From NCBI RefSeq assembly GCF_000169195.2, contig NC_016023.1, positions 2,356,001-2,420,000 of the forward strand: a stretch of 64,000 bases of DNA, in the 5' to 3' direction. Each line of letters begins with the position of its first letter. The stretch's first letter is position 1. Below, piece by piece: positions 1-8,104 of this stretch. Below the pieces are notes generated by a model. That model had not been told where the DNA came from. It made no database searches and saw only the letters and a program-made list of their open reading frames with translations. The position numbers were made by a program, and so were the translations under genes. This stretch comes from Heyndrickxia coagulans 36D1 (GTDB lineage Bacteria > Bacillota > Bacilli > Bacillales > Bacillaceae_C).

Positions 1-28
1 TGACCGTGAAAATTAGGAATACACGAGT

Positions 29-59
29 AAAAAACTGCCAAAACCCAGGCAGTTTTTTT
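29..59. terminator. Bidirectional rho-independent terminator
   Basis: Nine-base-pair stem (AAAACTGCC / GGCAGTTTT) with an 8-nt loop and T-runs on both strands. It lies downstream of the minus-strand histidine kinase and would end that operon as well as any plus-strand gene entering from the left edge. Confidence 0.8.
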
Positions 60-182
60 GCAAATTATACCGGTTTGCTTTTTTGAAAAATGAATGCAGG
101 GGATGAATCAAAGCGGAACAGGCAAGAGCAAACAGCAGGAATCCCGGCCGCCTCCGCAAGAAACCGGAGCCGTCTGGATGGA

Positions 183-1541
183 TCATGAGGCATCAACCAC
201 TTTTTTAAACTGCAGGCACACCCGCGTCCCTTTTCCTTCTTCGCTTTCAATTTTAATCCCCCCGCCATGCTGGGTCATAATTGAATGGGCGATCGAAAGG
301 CCCAGTCCGGTCCCGCCGGTTCCCCGTGTTCGCGCTTTGTCGACCCGGTAAAACCGTTCAAAGAGATGCGGCAAGTCTTCTTTTGGAATGCCGGTGCCGT
401 GATCTATTACGGTGACCGTCACAAAATCATTATCGCTTCCCACTTCAATCTGTACGGGAAAGCGGCTGTATTTCAGTGCATTGTCCAAAAGGATGACCAG
501 CACCTGGACAAACTTTTCTTCATTGGTCCATGCATACAGCCCGGGTGTTTCAGCTTTCACAGAAATGCTGCGGTTGGATGATTGGCTGAGCCGCTTTGCA
601 GTTTGCCTGCAAAGATTGGCGGCATCAACCGGTTGCAACTCATACGAAACATCTTCACTACGGGCAAGCGCAAGCAGCTGCTCGGCGATCGAATTGAGTC
701 TCCGGCTTTCATCCGAAATGGCGGCAATCCCTTCAGCCAGGATTTCGGGATCATCTTTTCCCCAGCGCCGTAACATGGCAGCATAGCTTTCAATAACCGT
801 AAGCGGTGTTTTCAGTTCATGGGAGGCGTCATAGATAAATTGCTCCTGCTTTTTAAACATGGCCTCAAGCCGGTCAATCATGGCATTAAAGGTAAGCGCC
901 ATTTGGTACAGTTCATCGTGATGATTCAGGGCAAGCGGGATCTTTTCAAAGCGGCCGTTTTCTTCAATATCCGCCATCGTCTTCATCATCGTTGAGACCG
1001 GTTTTAAGAACAGACCGGAAGTTTTTACACCTACAAATGCGGCCAGCACAATTAAAACAGCAGAGGAGGCCAGTAAGATCGTAAGCAGCAGTCGGCTGTC
1101 TTCAAATATGTCTTCGGGGACCACGGAGAGTTCCAACATTCCAAGGTATTTTCCGTTTTCCATGATCGGATAGGAGGCCACAATAGCAGTGAAATCCTCA
1201 CCTTTAATAGTACGGGTTTGGTCATCTTTCGGAAACACCGGTTTGATGGACAACAGGTCTTCTTCATCGGCTTTTACATAAACCTTTTGGTGCTGTGCAT
1301 TAAATAAACGGATCATCCCTTCATCCGGTACATGCGTTTGCAATATCGGTTCCGGATCGGAAAAAAGCGCATCCCCGCTGCTCACACTTTCAGCTAATTG
1401 TTCAGCACTGTTCTCCAGGCTTGTTTCCAACCGGTCTTTTGAAAAATAAAGAAACGCCAAAAATACAATGGTATTGCCGGCAAAGAGCACAATAAAAGAC
1501 CAGAGAATAAGCAATGCCGAAAGTTTTTTCTTAATCGACAT
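183..1541 (-). CDS. Sensor histidine kinase (two-component)
   Basis: Membrane histidine kinase, 452 aa. Residues about 10-32 and 150-175 are transmembrane segments bracketing an extracellular sensor domain of roughly 115 residues. A HAMP linker follows (around 'LKPVSTM'), then the HisKA dimerisation box with the phospho-acceptor His in 'DASHELKTPL', the N box 'LLDNALKYS', and G boxes 'DHGTGIP' and 'GTGLGLSI'. It should autophosphorylate and pass phosphate to the response regulator encoded just upstream. The start ATG shares one base with the regulator stop codon (TAATG), so the two are translationally coupled. Architecture and length match the ArlS/YkoH type of OmpR-partner kinase. The signal sensed cannot be read from sequence. 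Confidence 0.93.
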   Translation of the reverse strand: MSIKKKLSALLILWSFIVLFAGNTIVFLAFLYFSKDRLETSLENSAEQLAESVSSGDALFSDPEPILQTHVPDEGMIRLFNAQHQKVYVKADEEDLLSIKPVFPKDDQTRTIKGEDFTAIVASYPIMENGKYLGMLELSVVPEDIFEDSRLLLTILLASSAVLIVLAAFVGVKTSGLFLKPVSTMMKTMADIEENGRFEKIPLALNHHDELYQMALTFNAMIDRLEAMFKKQEQFIYDASHELKTPLTVIESYAAMLRRWGKDDPEILAEGIAAISDESRRLNSIAEQLLALARSEDVSYELQPVDAANLCRQTAKRLSQSSNRSISVKAETPGLYAWTNEEKFVQVLVILLDNALKYSRFPVQIEVGSDNDFVTVTVIDHGTGIPKEDLPHLFERFYRVDKARTRGTGGTGLGLSIAHSIMTQHGGGIKIESEEGKGTRVCLQFKKVVDAS

Positions 1542-2239
1542 TAACCCGTCTCCTTCATTGTATAACCAACGCCCCTCACTGTGTGGATCAGCGCTGTTTC
1601 GTGCCCGTGGTCAATTTTTTTGCGCAAATAGCCAATATAAACATCTACAACATTCGTATCTCCCGCATATTCAAATCCCCATACTTCATTTAACAACTGT
1701 TCTCGGTTTAATACAATGCGTTTATTCTTTAACAAATAGCATAAAAGATCAAATTCCCGTTTTGTCAATTCAATCGGTTTGCCGCCTCTTGTCACCTGCC
1801 TTGTTGCCGTGTTGACAAGCAAATCGGCAAGGGCATATTCGTGTTTCTTGCTGTTTTCGGATTTGCCGGTATGGAGTGCACCCGTTCTCAGCGCGGCACG
1901 GATCCGCGCGAGCAATTCCTCAATATTGAAAGGCTTTGTAATATAGTCATTTGCACCATGGTCTAGCCCGTTCACCTTATCGAGGACAGAATTGCGGGCT
2001 GTCAGCAAAATGACCGGTGTCCGGCTGTTTCTCATACGGTAGCGCCGCAAAACCTCGAGACCGCTCAAGCAGGGGATCATCACATCCAGCAGTACCAAAT
2101 CCCAATCTTCGCTTTCTAGCAGGTTGAGTGCTTGTGATCCGTTCTCTACCCAAACGGTATCATAGTGCTCATGCTGCAATTCGAGCTCCAGCACCCGTGC
2201 AATTTTCACATCGTCTTCCACAATCATGATTTTTGACAA
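1541..2239 (-). CDS. OmpR-family response regulator
   Basis: DNA-binding response regulator, 232 aa, partner of the overlapping histidine kinase. The N-terminal receiver domain shows the acidic pair 'EDD', the phospho-acceptor Asp in 'LVLLDVMIP' (about residue 52), Thr in 'ILLTARN', and Lys in 'YITKPF'. The C-terminal half is a winged-helix effector domain with 'LTKREFDLL' and 'VDVYIGYLRKKI...TVRGVGY'. The start is TTG at 2237-2239 with AGAAGGAG about 11 nt upstream; the next in-frame ATG is five codons in and lacks a site. It is first in a two-gene operon. Target genes are unknown. Confidence 0.93.
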   Translation of the reverse strand: MSKIMIVEDDVKIARVLELELQHEHYDTVWVENGSQALNLLESEDWDLVLLDVMIPCLSGLEVLRRYRMRNSRTPVILLTARNSVLDKVNGLDHGANDYITKPFNIEELLARIRAALRTGALHTGKSENSKKHEYALADLLVNTATRQVTRGGKPIELTKREFDLLCYLLKNKRIVLNREQLLNEVWGFEYAGDTNVVDVYIGYLRKKIDHGHETALIHTVRGVGYTMKETG

Positions 2240-2670
2240 TTCTGGACCAGCTCCTTCTGAAAGTGCATTCCCATCATTATTTTAACAATTTTCTGTTTTG
2301 AAAGGAATGCAGTCAGTACTTTTGTTTGAAAAATCAAAGTGCGTTGAAACGGTTTTTAAACTCTTCCGGCCCATTGCCTCAAAGTCAAAAAATGAATGAA
2401 CTGAATGATTTGATAGGTGGGTGGAGCTGCTGGCAATGCTGGCCCTTTCGAAGTTGTTCAGCTCCGTTCCTTGAAAAAAGCTTCCACTGCCTAAATTGCC
2501 ATACCACTTTGGGTAGTGTGCGTTTAATCGCTTCCGGTGTTCTTCATTCGGCCTATGGATAAAACCTGGTGGAGCACAATATAGTGGTCGAAAAATTTTG
2601 TGGAAACAAACGTTCTCATCGTGTATAATATGATTAATAATTCAATTTTAACAAAGGATGGGGTAAAATA
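2240..2670. other. Gap without a supported gene
   Basis: About 430 bp between the two-component operon and the first Rpn gene. A 78-codon frame at 2326-2562 has no ribosome site and no recognisable family. Base composition shifts from mixed to AT-rich near 2580, which looks like the left edge of an accessory insertion. The response-regulator promoter should lie near 2250-2300 on the minus strand, but I cannot place it confidently. Confidence 0.4.
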
Positions 2671-3708
2671 ATGGGAGAAGTACTTATTCTGGAGAAAAAG
2701 GTAAACTATTTACCCGGAACTGATTACGACGGGCTTTGGAAGAAAATTATAAGTGAACTGTTTGAGGAATTTATTTTATTCTTTGCACCTGATTTGTATG
2801 AGACCATTGATTTTGGAAAAGGAATTGTTTTTCTCGAACAGGAACTGCACAAAGTCATCATCAAGCATAAAAAAGGGAAAAGAATTGCAGACAAAATTGT
2901 AAAGGTTTCCTTGAAAAACGGCGAAGAAAAATATGTATTCATTCACATTGAAATTCAAGAAAAACAAGATCCGGACTTTTCCAAACGAATGTTTACTTAT
3001 TTTTATCGCTTGTTTGATCGCTTCCAAGAAAACATTTATTCCATTGCGATTTTGACCGATTTGTCTAAATCAAATAACTCAGAGCCGTTCCAATACTCCT
3101 TTTACGGCACTGAACTTACGTATCGCTTTAACACTTATAAGTTTAATGAAGCGGACATTCCTTCTTTGAAAAAGTCTACGAACCCTTTTGCCATTGCAGT
3201 ATTGGCGGGTATTTACCTTCATCTAACGGAAAAGAACTATCAGAAACGATATGAAGTTAAGAAAAAATTGTTAAAAGAATTCATCTTATCCAACCAAAAT
3301 CTTAGTTCTAATTATGCGGAAGCGCTTTGTTACTTTATTGACTATCTTCTGTATCTTCCTGGTGAGTTAACAAAACAATTAACGAAAGAGTTATTTATTC
3401 ACATTGAAAAGGAGGCAAACCATATGCTGTATTCTGAAGAGCTTAAAGAAGCTCCTACATTTGCAGAGTATCTGAAAACTGTGAAAGAAGAAGGAATTGA
3501 AATAGGGATAGAAAAAGGGATTGAAAAAGGGATTGAAAAGGGGAAGGAAGAAGGAATTGAAATAGGGATTGAAAAAGGGAAAATGGAAGAAAAAAGGAAT
3601 TTGGCAGCCGAGTTATTAAGGGAAGGATTTTCAGTTGAAAAAGTTGCAAAAATGGTAAAACTCAGTATAGATGAAGTGAAAAAAATTAAAAAATGTGTGA
3701 ATAACTAA
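2671..3708 (+). CDS. Rpn-family PD-(D/E)XK nuclease / putative transposase
   Basis: Recombination-promoting nuclease (Rpn) family, 345 aa, often annotated as PD-(D/E)XK nuclease family transposase. The nuclease core is at residues about 15-110: 'ADKIVKV' supplies the metal-binding Asp (D74) and 'IHIEIQEK' the E-x-Q pair (E94, Q96). A helical middle follows, then a charged low-complexity run of Ile-Glu-Lys-Gly repeats (about 274-305) and a C-terminal helix-turn-helix-like motif ('GFSVEKVAKMVKLSIDEVKKI'). The start ATG has AAAGGATGGGG upstream. Known Rpn proteins are DNA endonucleases linked to recA-independent recombination and phage defence. M252 has its own strong ribosome site (see the internal CDS). 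Composition is AT-rich compared with flanking housekeeping genes. Confidence 0.85.
   Translation: MGEVLILEKKVNYLPGTDYDGLWKKIISELFEEFILFFAPDLYETIDFGKGIVFLEQELHKVIIKHKKGKRIADKIVKVSLKNGEEKYVFIHIEIQEKQDPDFSKRMFTYFYRLFDRFQENIYSIAILTDLSKSNNSEPFQYSFYGTELTYRFNTYKFNEADIPSLKKSTNPFAIAVLAGIYLHLTEKNYQKRYEVKKKLLKEFILSNQNLSSNYAEALCYFIDYLLYLPGELTKQLTKELFIHIEKEANHMLYSEELKEAPTFAEYLKTVKEEGIEIGIEKGIEKGIEKGKEEGIEIGIEKGKMEEKRNLAAELLREGFSVEKVAKMVKLSIDEVKKIKKCVNN
3424..3708 (+). CDS. Candidate internally initiated Rpn C-terminal protein (RpnS-like)
   Basis: An in-frame ATG at codon 252 of the Rpn gene is preceded by AAAAGGAGG with an 8-nt spacer, a better ribosome site than the one for the full-length start. Translation here would give a 94-aa protein made only of the low-complexity linker and the C-terminal helical motif, without the nuclease core. 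In E. coli rpnA an internally translated C-terminal protein (RpnS) neutralises the full-length nuclease. The same role here is inference from position and signal strength; the second Rpn gene shows the same arrangement at 52081. Confidence 0.5.
   Translation: MLYSEELKEAPTFAEYLKTVKEEGIEIGIEKGIEKGIEKGKEEGIEIGIEKGKMEEKRNLAAELLREGFSVEKVAKMVKLSIDEVKKIKKCVNN
3486..3582 (+). repeat. In-frame repeat in Rpn linker
   Basis: Twelve-base units (ATTGAAAAAGGG, coding Ile-Glu-Lys-Gly) are arranged within a 60-bp higher-order repeat: the block starting at 3491 recurs at 3551. The copies are in frame and nearly identical, so linker length probably varies by slippage between strains. Confidence 0.75.
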
Positions 3709-4114
3709 ATGAATTGAGACAAGGGATGGGCTGCCTTTCTATATAATCAAAGAAATGATGATTTTAGAGGAGCACTCATTAATTGCCACTGAAAATTTCT
3801 TAAGATTGCAAAGCACTTAACAATATTAGCACCCAAAGAGTTCTCTTTGAAAGATTTCACACTAAATAAAGAAATAGCCACATGCAAAATTGACTTTAGC
3901 GTGTGGCTTTTAAAAAATGAGCTTCTTGGGTGCTACCTAGTTGTTTTAAAAAAAATTTAATAGATAAAAAAGGAACTGACGTTTGCAGTAAAAATCACTT
4001 AACATAGCATTTTTTTATCCATTTTTATATTCAATGGTAATTTTTGTAGCGCCAGTATTCTACATCCCGGCTATTCGTTTGATTTTCTAATTAGCCCAAA
4101 TTCTTCAGGAAAAA
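3709..4114. other. Gap with nested inverted repeats, no gene seen
   Basis: About 400 AT-rich bases between the convergent Rpn gene and the hypothetical gene at 4115. The only structure I can support is the nested hairpin at 3827-3935. No ribosome site with a credible reading frame is visible on either strand. Confidence 0.4.
3827..3935. repeat. Nested inverted repeat enclosing a terminator hairpin
   Basis: Outer arms TAGCACCCAA (3827-3836) and TTGGGTGCTA (3926-3935) are perfectly complementary. Inside them lies a second stem, AGCCACATGC (3876-3885) with GCGTGTGGCT (3899-3908), followed by TTTT. The inner hairpin can terminate transcription from the Rpn gene; the outer pair is unexplained and could be a small mobile element or a structured RNA. 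Confidence 0.55.
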
Positions 4115-5095
4115 TTATTCTTCAATTCGAGTTAACTTCACTTCAACTTTAAATCGATCCGGATTTTTTTCCAAAACTGCGATGAACCGTTTTAAGTCTT
4201 GAAAGATAATAAATCCTTCTGTTTCATTTTCATAATTCATCGTAAAGGACTCCGGTTTTTCATTATTTTCTTCATTTTCTGTTGCGTCACGTTCAGCTAT
4301 CTTTTCTGTTTCTTCAACGGCAACTTGGTTATTTGAAGATAATAAGTTATTAATCAACATTTTCATTTCCTTAAACTCACTCATCAGTTGGTCAACACGT
4401 TCATCCCCTGCATTTCCAGCTGGTTCTTGTCCGGATTCCACAGCAGCCGGCGTAAAATCTTTTATATTCTCCTGTGCTTTATCTTTCTTATATTCATCTA
4501 TCCACCCGTTTTTGAGGGCTAATTTTTTCAGATTGTGTTTATAATTATGAACGGAAGAATCTCGTTTCCCCCAAATTTTTGCAATTGATTGGGCATTCCA
4601 TTTTTCCGTATATTCGGATATAAGCAGCCATTGATCTTTTTTTGGAAGCTTTTTTAAATCATTAAATGGAATCACTTGGTTTGGATCAGCGTCCGGTTTT
4701 GAGTGCGGAATTGTCCGTTTCTTCTTCATTTCAAGTCCTAAATCAGTCAACAATTGATAGTACACCTCTTCTTCAACACCTAATGCTTCTATTATTTCAT
4801 TCTCTGAATAGGTCTCCCTCCATTTTGTTAAAATTTCCGTTTGTCGTTCTTTCGGATGCGATTTTAAATCTTCGTAGGTCATTAAACTTGTAAACATATT
4901 GTACACCTTTACCTTTCCTGATTTTTTATATAACTTTTTTTCTTTCCCTCTTAATAAGTCACTGGCAAAATAAATTTTTCCTATCTCGTGTTTGACTCCC
5001 TTTCCCTTTTTTGCATAAGCTCCATAAGAACTAATCTTCTTTTCTTTGATTTCTGCATAATATGTTTGCTTTATGTCATTATGCGTATTTAGCAC
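4115..5095 (-). CDS. Hypothetical protein with duplicated HTH-like module
   Basis: A 326-aa protein I cannot assign to a family. The start is GTG at 5095 with AAAGGAGG at a 7-nt spacing. Two internal segments align with each other: residues about 72-121 ('YEDLKSHPKERQTEILTKW' ... 'LGL') and 142-193 ('FNDLKKLPKKDQWLLISEY' ... 'LAL'). Each is about 50 residues with the pattern aromatic-x-D-L-K-x-x-P-K-x-x-Q, then W and a GxxxxxV/S turn, resembling helix-turn-helix units. A basic N-terminus with Lys clusters and a C-terminal acidic segment follow. No membrane segment. DNA binding is an inference. The AT-rich composition and the neighbouring Rpn gene suggest an accessory or plasmid/phage origin. 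Confidence 0.75.
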   Translation of the reverse strand: MLNTHNDIKQTYYAEIKEKKISSYGAYAKKGKGVKHEIGKIYFASDLLRGKEKKLYKKSGKVKVYNMFTSLMTYEDLKSHPKERQTEILTKWRETYSENEIIEALGVEEEVYYQLLTDLGLEMKKKRTIPHSKPDADPNQVIPFNDLKKLPKKDQWLLISEYTEKWNAQSIAKIWGKRDSSVHNYKHNLKKLALKNGWIDEYKKDKAQENIKDFTPAAVESGQEPAGNAGDERVDQLMSEFKEMKMLINNLLSSNNQVAVEETEKIAERDATENEENNEKPESFTMNYENETEGFIIFQDLKRFIAVLEKNPDRFKVEVKLTRIEE

Positions 5096-5728
5096 CGGTC
5101 TACCTCCTTTGCATAAATTTGAAAATCGCTTTTCATTCCATATTCTTTCTATAATAATTACAGTGTTGGGTTGATGTTGGAGAATTTTCAGTTATTTTTA
5201 AGGGACTTTGTTCTATTATTGCTGTCTTGATCTTCAGGGACGATTTCTCCTCCTGCCAGTTGTTTAAGGTACATAAAATTCTTTTTTGAGTTTCAATTTT
5301 ATACATGATATTCCAATTTACCTACTTATTCCTTTAAGCTGTCTACTAATTAACGGACTATCTATATTATACTAGATCCTATGTATATTATCTACATTGA
5401 ATGAAAATTTCATCACTAATTTGATAAGCTTTTTTGTCAAAGAAAACATCATCTTTTTATATAAGTTGGACTAAACATTACTTTTTCATGTGTCGCCAAA
5501 AGCAATCTCATCCTGATCATAATTGATTTTGACGCGAAAAGAGCGCGTACCGGTGGTCGGGGGTCGAACGTATCTTTTAAACCATCAATTTATCAAGTTT
5601 TTGTTTACCTCTGTACAAAATTTGTACAAAAAAATGGAAGCCATTACAAATGTCCCTTTTTCTCTTATAGACGTTTTTGGTAAAATTAAGTTATTGATTG
5701 AAGAATAATAAATATAGGAGTGGCGGCA
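5096..5728. other. AT-rich gap, no supported gene
   Basis: About 630 bp. The only longish frame (5523-5708) lacks a ribosome site. A short G+C-rich patch near 5535-5575 interrupts otherwise AT-rich sequence and has a tRNA T-arm-like GGGGTCGAAC, but no matching acceptor or anticodon arm, so it is not called as a tRNA. Confidence 0.4.
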
Positions 5729-5959
5729 ATGCTTTTGTTTTTTGGTAAGTTTATCTTGCTTTATTTGTTTCTTTCAATTGCATTTGCCTTATTCAAAGTG
5801 CTGTATTACAATATCGGCAAAAAATTCGTTTCTAAGACGGCTGATGGAACAATATTGCATTGGGCTTTAAGTGTTTTTGTTAAAAACGGTACGAAAATGG
5901 ATAGTAATGATTACTTTGTTATGGCTGTTTTGGCGGCTTTATTTGCGATTTACTTGTAA
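5729..5959 (+). CDS. Small hypothetical membrane protein
   Basis: A 76-aa protein of unknown function. ATG at 5729 is chosen because ATAGGAG sits 8 nt upstream; the upstream in-frame GTG at 5720 overlaps that site. Residues about 2-25 form a hydrophobic membrane segment rich in Phe and Leu, and the last 15 residues ('FVMAVLAALFAIYL') form a second. The short polar middle contains 'KNGTKMDSNDY'. It lies in the AT-rich accessory patch with no operon partner. No family recognised. Confidence 0.6.
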   Translation: MLLFFGKFILLYLFLSIAFALFKVLYYNIGKKFVSKTADGTILHWALSVFVKNGTKMDSNDYFVMAVLAALFAIYL

Positions 5960-6392
5960 AAAACTCCTCGAATCCACGATATACCAGCAGTTGTTTTATT
6001 TTGTTGGATATTCATTATTCTTACAGAATTCTTTAATCTTATTATATTTTTTGAAAATTTTTCGCACGCTTGTTTGATCCCATGTGTATAAATGTTTTTT
6101 AAAAACTGTTGGGCAACACCAGCCAATCCCGCTGCGCCGGTTCATAATTCTATATCCGCTTTCCTTTACAGTACTTGGCAACTTGCACCGTTTCGTCTCC
6201 GTAAAACCCATCAGCCCTGTATTTTGGGAGAGAGCTCGCAGCAATCAAACATTTCTGCAGCGTGTTACCTGGAAACCGGACAACGCTTTTTTTAGAATGG
6301 ACCCTGTGCATTTATTTAAAGCACGCGATTTTAAAAAGTCGGCTTCCTTTGCTATCCTTTAAGTTATAAACAGGAAAGAAAGGAATAGCGAA
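5960..6392. other. Gap, possibly degenerate coding sequence
   Basis: About 430 bp before the SGNH hydrolase. The minus strand at roughly 5996-6340 has broken open frames in more than one register, as expected of a decayed gene, but I cannot name a parent family. G+C rises from about 6100 onward, so the right edge of the AT-rich patch is near here. Confidence 0.3.
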
Positions 6393-7196
6393 ATGAAAAA
6401 GCATTTAATTTCCGCCATCTCTATTGTTTCTGCCGTGTCAGCCTTGTTGTTTCTGGCCGGCCTGTGGATGGTGTTTGAAGACCAGCAGACGAAAGCAACA
6501 GGCGTAAAGACGGAAACTGCCAGAACCGGCAATAACACGTCAAAAGCGGGTGGTACGAAACAAATCACGATTACAGCAATCGGCGACTCACTCACAAGGG
6601 GAACGGGAGATACAGCAGGAAAGGGATATGCGGGTTATGTTGCGGATCGTTTAAAGAAAAAAACGAAGAAGGCTGTTCTGCTCCAAAACAATGGCATCAA
6701 AGGGCTTACATCAAGCGGGCTGCTTGAGCAGATCAAACAGCCGCAAATCAAACGCGAACTCAAGAGCGCGGATATCATTTTGCTGACCATCGGCGGCAAT
6801 GATTTGTTTGCGGGCGGGGAGGCGCTTGACCATTTGAATACCGCCTATATCGAAAAGCTGGAAAAGCCTTATTTGGCCAATTTAAAACAGATCTACGCAG
6901 GGATCCAGGCTGTGAACAAAACGGCAATCGTCTATCATGTCGGGCTGTATAATCCTTTTATTGACTTGTCCGAGGCGAAAACGACATCTGCGATCGTCAG
7001 AAAATGGAACTTTGATTCTGCTTCTGTCGCGTCTGACTTTCCAAAAATCATCTATGTGCCGACGTTTGACCTTTTTGAACAAAATGTAAACGACTATTTA
7101 TACAGTGACAAATTCCATCCGAATACGGCCGGTTATCAACTGATCGGAGAGCGTGTTGCTTCCCTGATCCATTATCGGGAGGAGAAAGCGAAATGA
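6393..7196 (+). CDS. SGNH/GDSL-family lipase or esterase
   Basis: Membrane-anchored serine hydrolase, 267 aa. Residues about 7-27 are a hydrophobic signal or anchor segment, so the catalytic domain lies outside the membrane. Block I 'IGDSLTRGTGD' carries the nucleophilic Ser, block III 'GGND' the oxyanion Asn, and block V 'SDKFHPN' the catalytic Asp and His. Substrate is unknown; secreted relatives de-esterify lipids or cell-wall glycans. The start ATG has AAAGGA upstream. Its stop overlaps the ATG of the ABC ATPase gene by four bases (ATGA), so it is probably the first gene of a three-gene operon with the exporter. Confidence 0.88.
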   Translation: MKKHLISAISIVSAVSALLFLAGLWMVFEDQQTKATGVKTETARTGNNTSKAGGTKQITITAIGDSLTRGTGDTAGKGYAGYVADRLKKKTKKAVLLQNNGIKGLTSSGLLEQIKQPQIKRELKSADIILLTIGGNDLFAGGEALDHLNTAYIEKLEKPYLANLKQIYAGIQAVNKTAIVYHVGLYNPFIDLSEAKTTSAIVRKWNFDSASVASDFPKIIYVPTFDLFEQNVNDYLYSDKFHPNTAGYQLIGERVASLIHYREEKAK

Positions 7197-8104
7197 CGAC
7201 GATTCCCGCACTTAAGGTTATCGATGTCCATAAAAAAATTGGCAGGAAAGAAATCATCAAAGGCATCAGTTTTGAAGTGATGCCGGGAGAGGTATTCGGA
7301 TTTCTCGGGCCGAACGGGGCAGGGAAGACAACAACCATTCGGATGCTGACAGGTCTGATCCGCCCGACTTCGGGAAAAATTTTGATCGGCGGAAAAAACG
7401 TACGGACCGAGTTTACGGAAGCCATGAAAAATCTCGGTTGCATTGTCGAAAATCCGGAGATGTACCCGTTTTTGACCGGCTATGAAAATCTTGCCTATTT
7501 TGCACGGATGGATCCGTCCATTCCGAGAAACAGGCTGGATGAAGTGGCGGCGCTCGTTGGCTTAACTGGCCGGATCCATGATAAAGTAAAAACATACTCT
7601 CTCGGCATGCGGCAAAGGCTTGGCATTGCCCAGGCGCTCCTTGGAAACCCGAAGCTTTTGATTCTTGATGAACCGACAAACGGGCTTGACCCGGCAGGCA
7701 TCCGGGAAATGCGCGAATTTATCCGGTCGCTTGCCGAAAAAGCGCATTTAAGCGTCCTCGTTTCTTCGCATTTGTTAAGCGAAGTGCAGCTGATGTGCGA
7801 CAAAGTGGCCATTATCCATAACGGCCAGGTGATTCGGACCGGGAATGTACACGAGCTGCTTTCCGAAAAAGCGCGTACCTTTTGGAAAGTTGCGCCAATA
7901 GAGAAAGCACGCACCTTGCTTCAGGCGGAGACACAGGTGGCAGAAGGGGAAGACGGCCTCCTTGTGACCCCTTATGATGAAGAAAAAAATGCTTTATGGA
8001 ACGAGATGCTCGTTCAAAACGGGGTCAGGGTGAAAGAAATGAAGGCCGTGCTGCCGGCGCTTGAAGATTTGTTTTTGGAACTGACAGGGGGCAGGAAAAA
8101 ATGA
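7193..8104 (+). CDS. ABC transporter ATP-binding protein (exporter type)
   Basis: Cytoplasmic ATPase subunit, 303 aa. Walker A 'GPNGAGKTT' near residue 41, signature 'SLGMRQRLG', Walker B 'LLILDEPTNGLDP', and H-loop His in 'VLVSSHLLS'. The C-terminal ~80 residues are the extension found in BcrA/YhcH-type drug and bacitracin ATPases. It overlaps the hydrolase gene upstream and the permease downstream by ATGA junctions, which implies coupled translation and a dedicated two-subunit ABC-2 transporter. B. subtilis YhcH is the likely relative. The exported substrate cannot be told from sequence. Confidence 0.92.
   Translation: MTTIPALKVIDVHKKIGRKEIIKGISFEVMPGEVFGFLGPNGAGKTTTIRMLTGLIRPTSGKILIGGKNVRTEFTEAMKNLGCIVENPEMYPFLTGYENLAYFARMDPSIPRNRLDEVAALVGLTGRIHDKVKTYSLGMRQRLGIAQALLGNPKLLILDEPTNGLDPAGIREMREFIRSLAEKAHLSVLVSSHLLSEVQLMCDKVAIIHNGQVIRTGNVHELLSEKARTFWKVAPIEKARTLLQAETQVAEGEDGLLVTPYDEEKNALWNEMLVQNGVRVKEMKAVLPALEDLFLELTGGRKK

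Noticed and set aside
2326-2562. 78-codon frame with Cys/Trp-rich sequence between the two-component and Rpn genes
   Set aside because: No ribosome site, no recognisable family, and odd composition; more likely non-coding or relic sequence.
5523-5708. 61-codon frame and a tRNA-like GGGGTCGAAC near 5560
   Set aside because: No ribosome site for the frame; no acceptor, D or anticodon arms for a tRNA.
5996-6340. Possible transposase remnant on the minus strand
   Set aside because: Open stretches in several frames but no motif I could match to an IS family, so only noted as possibly degenerate.
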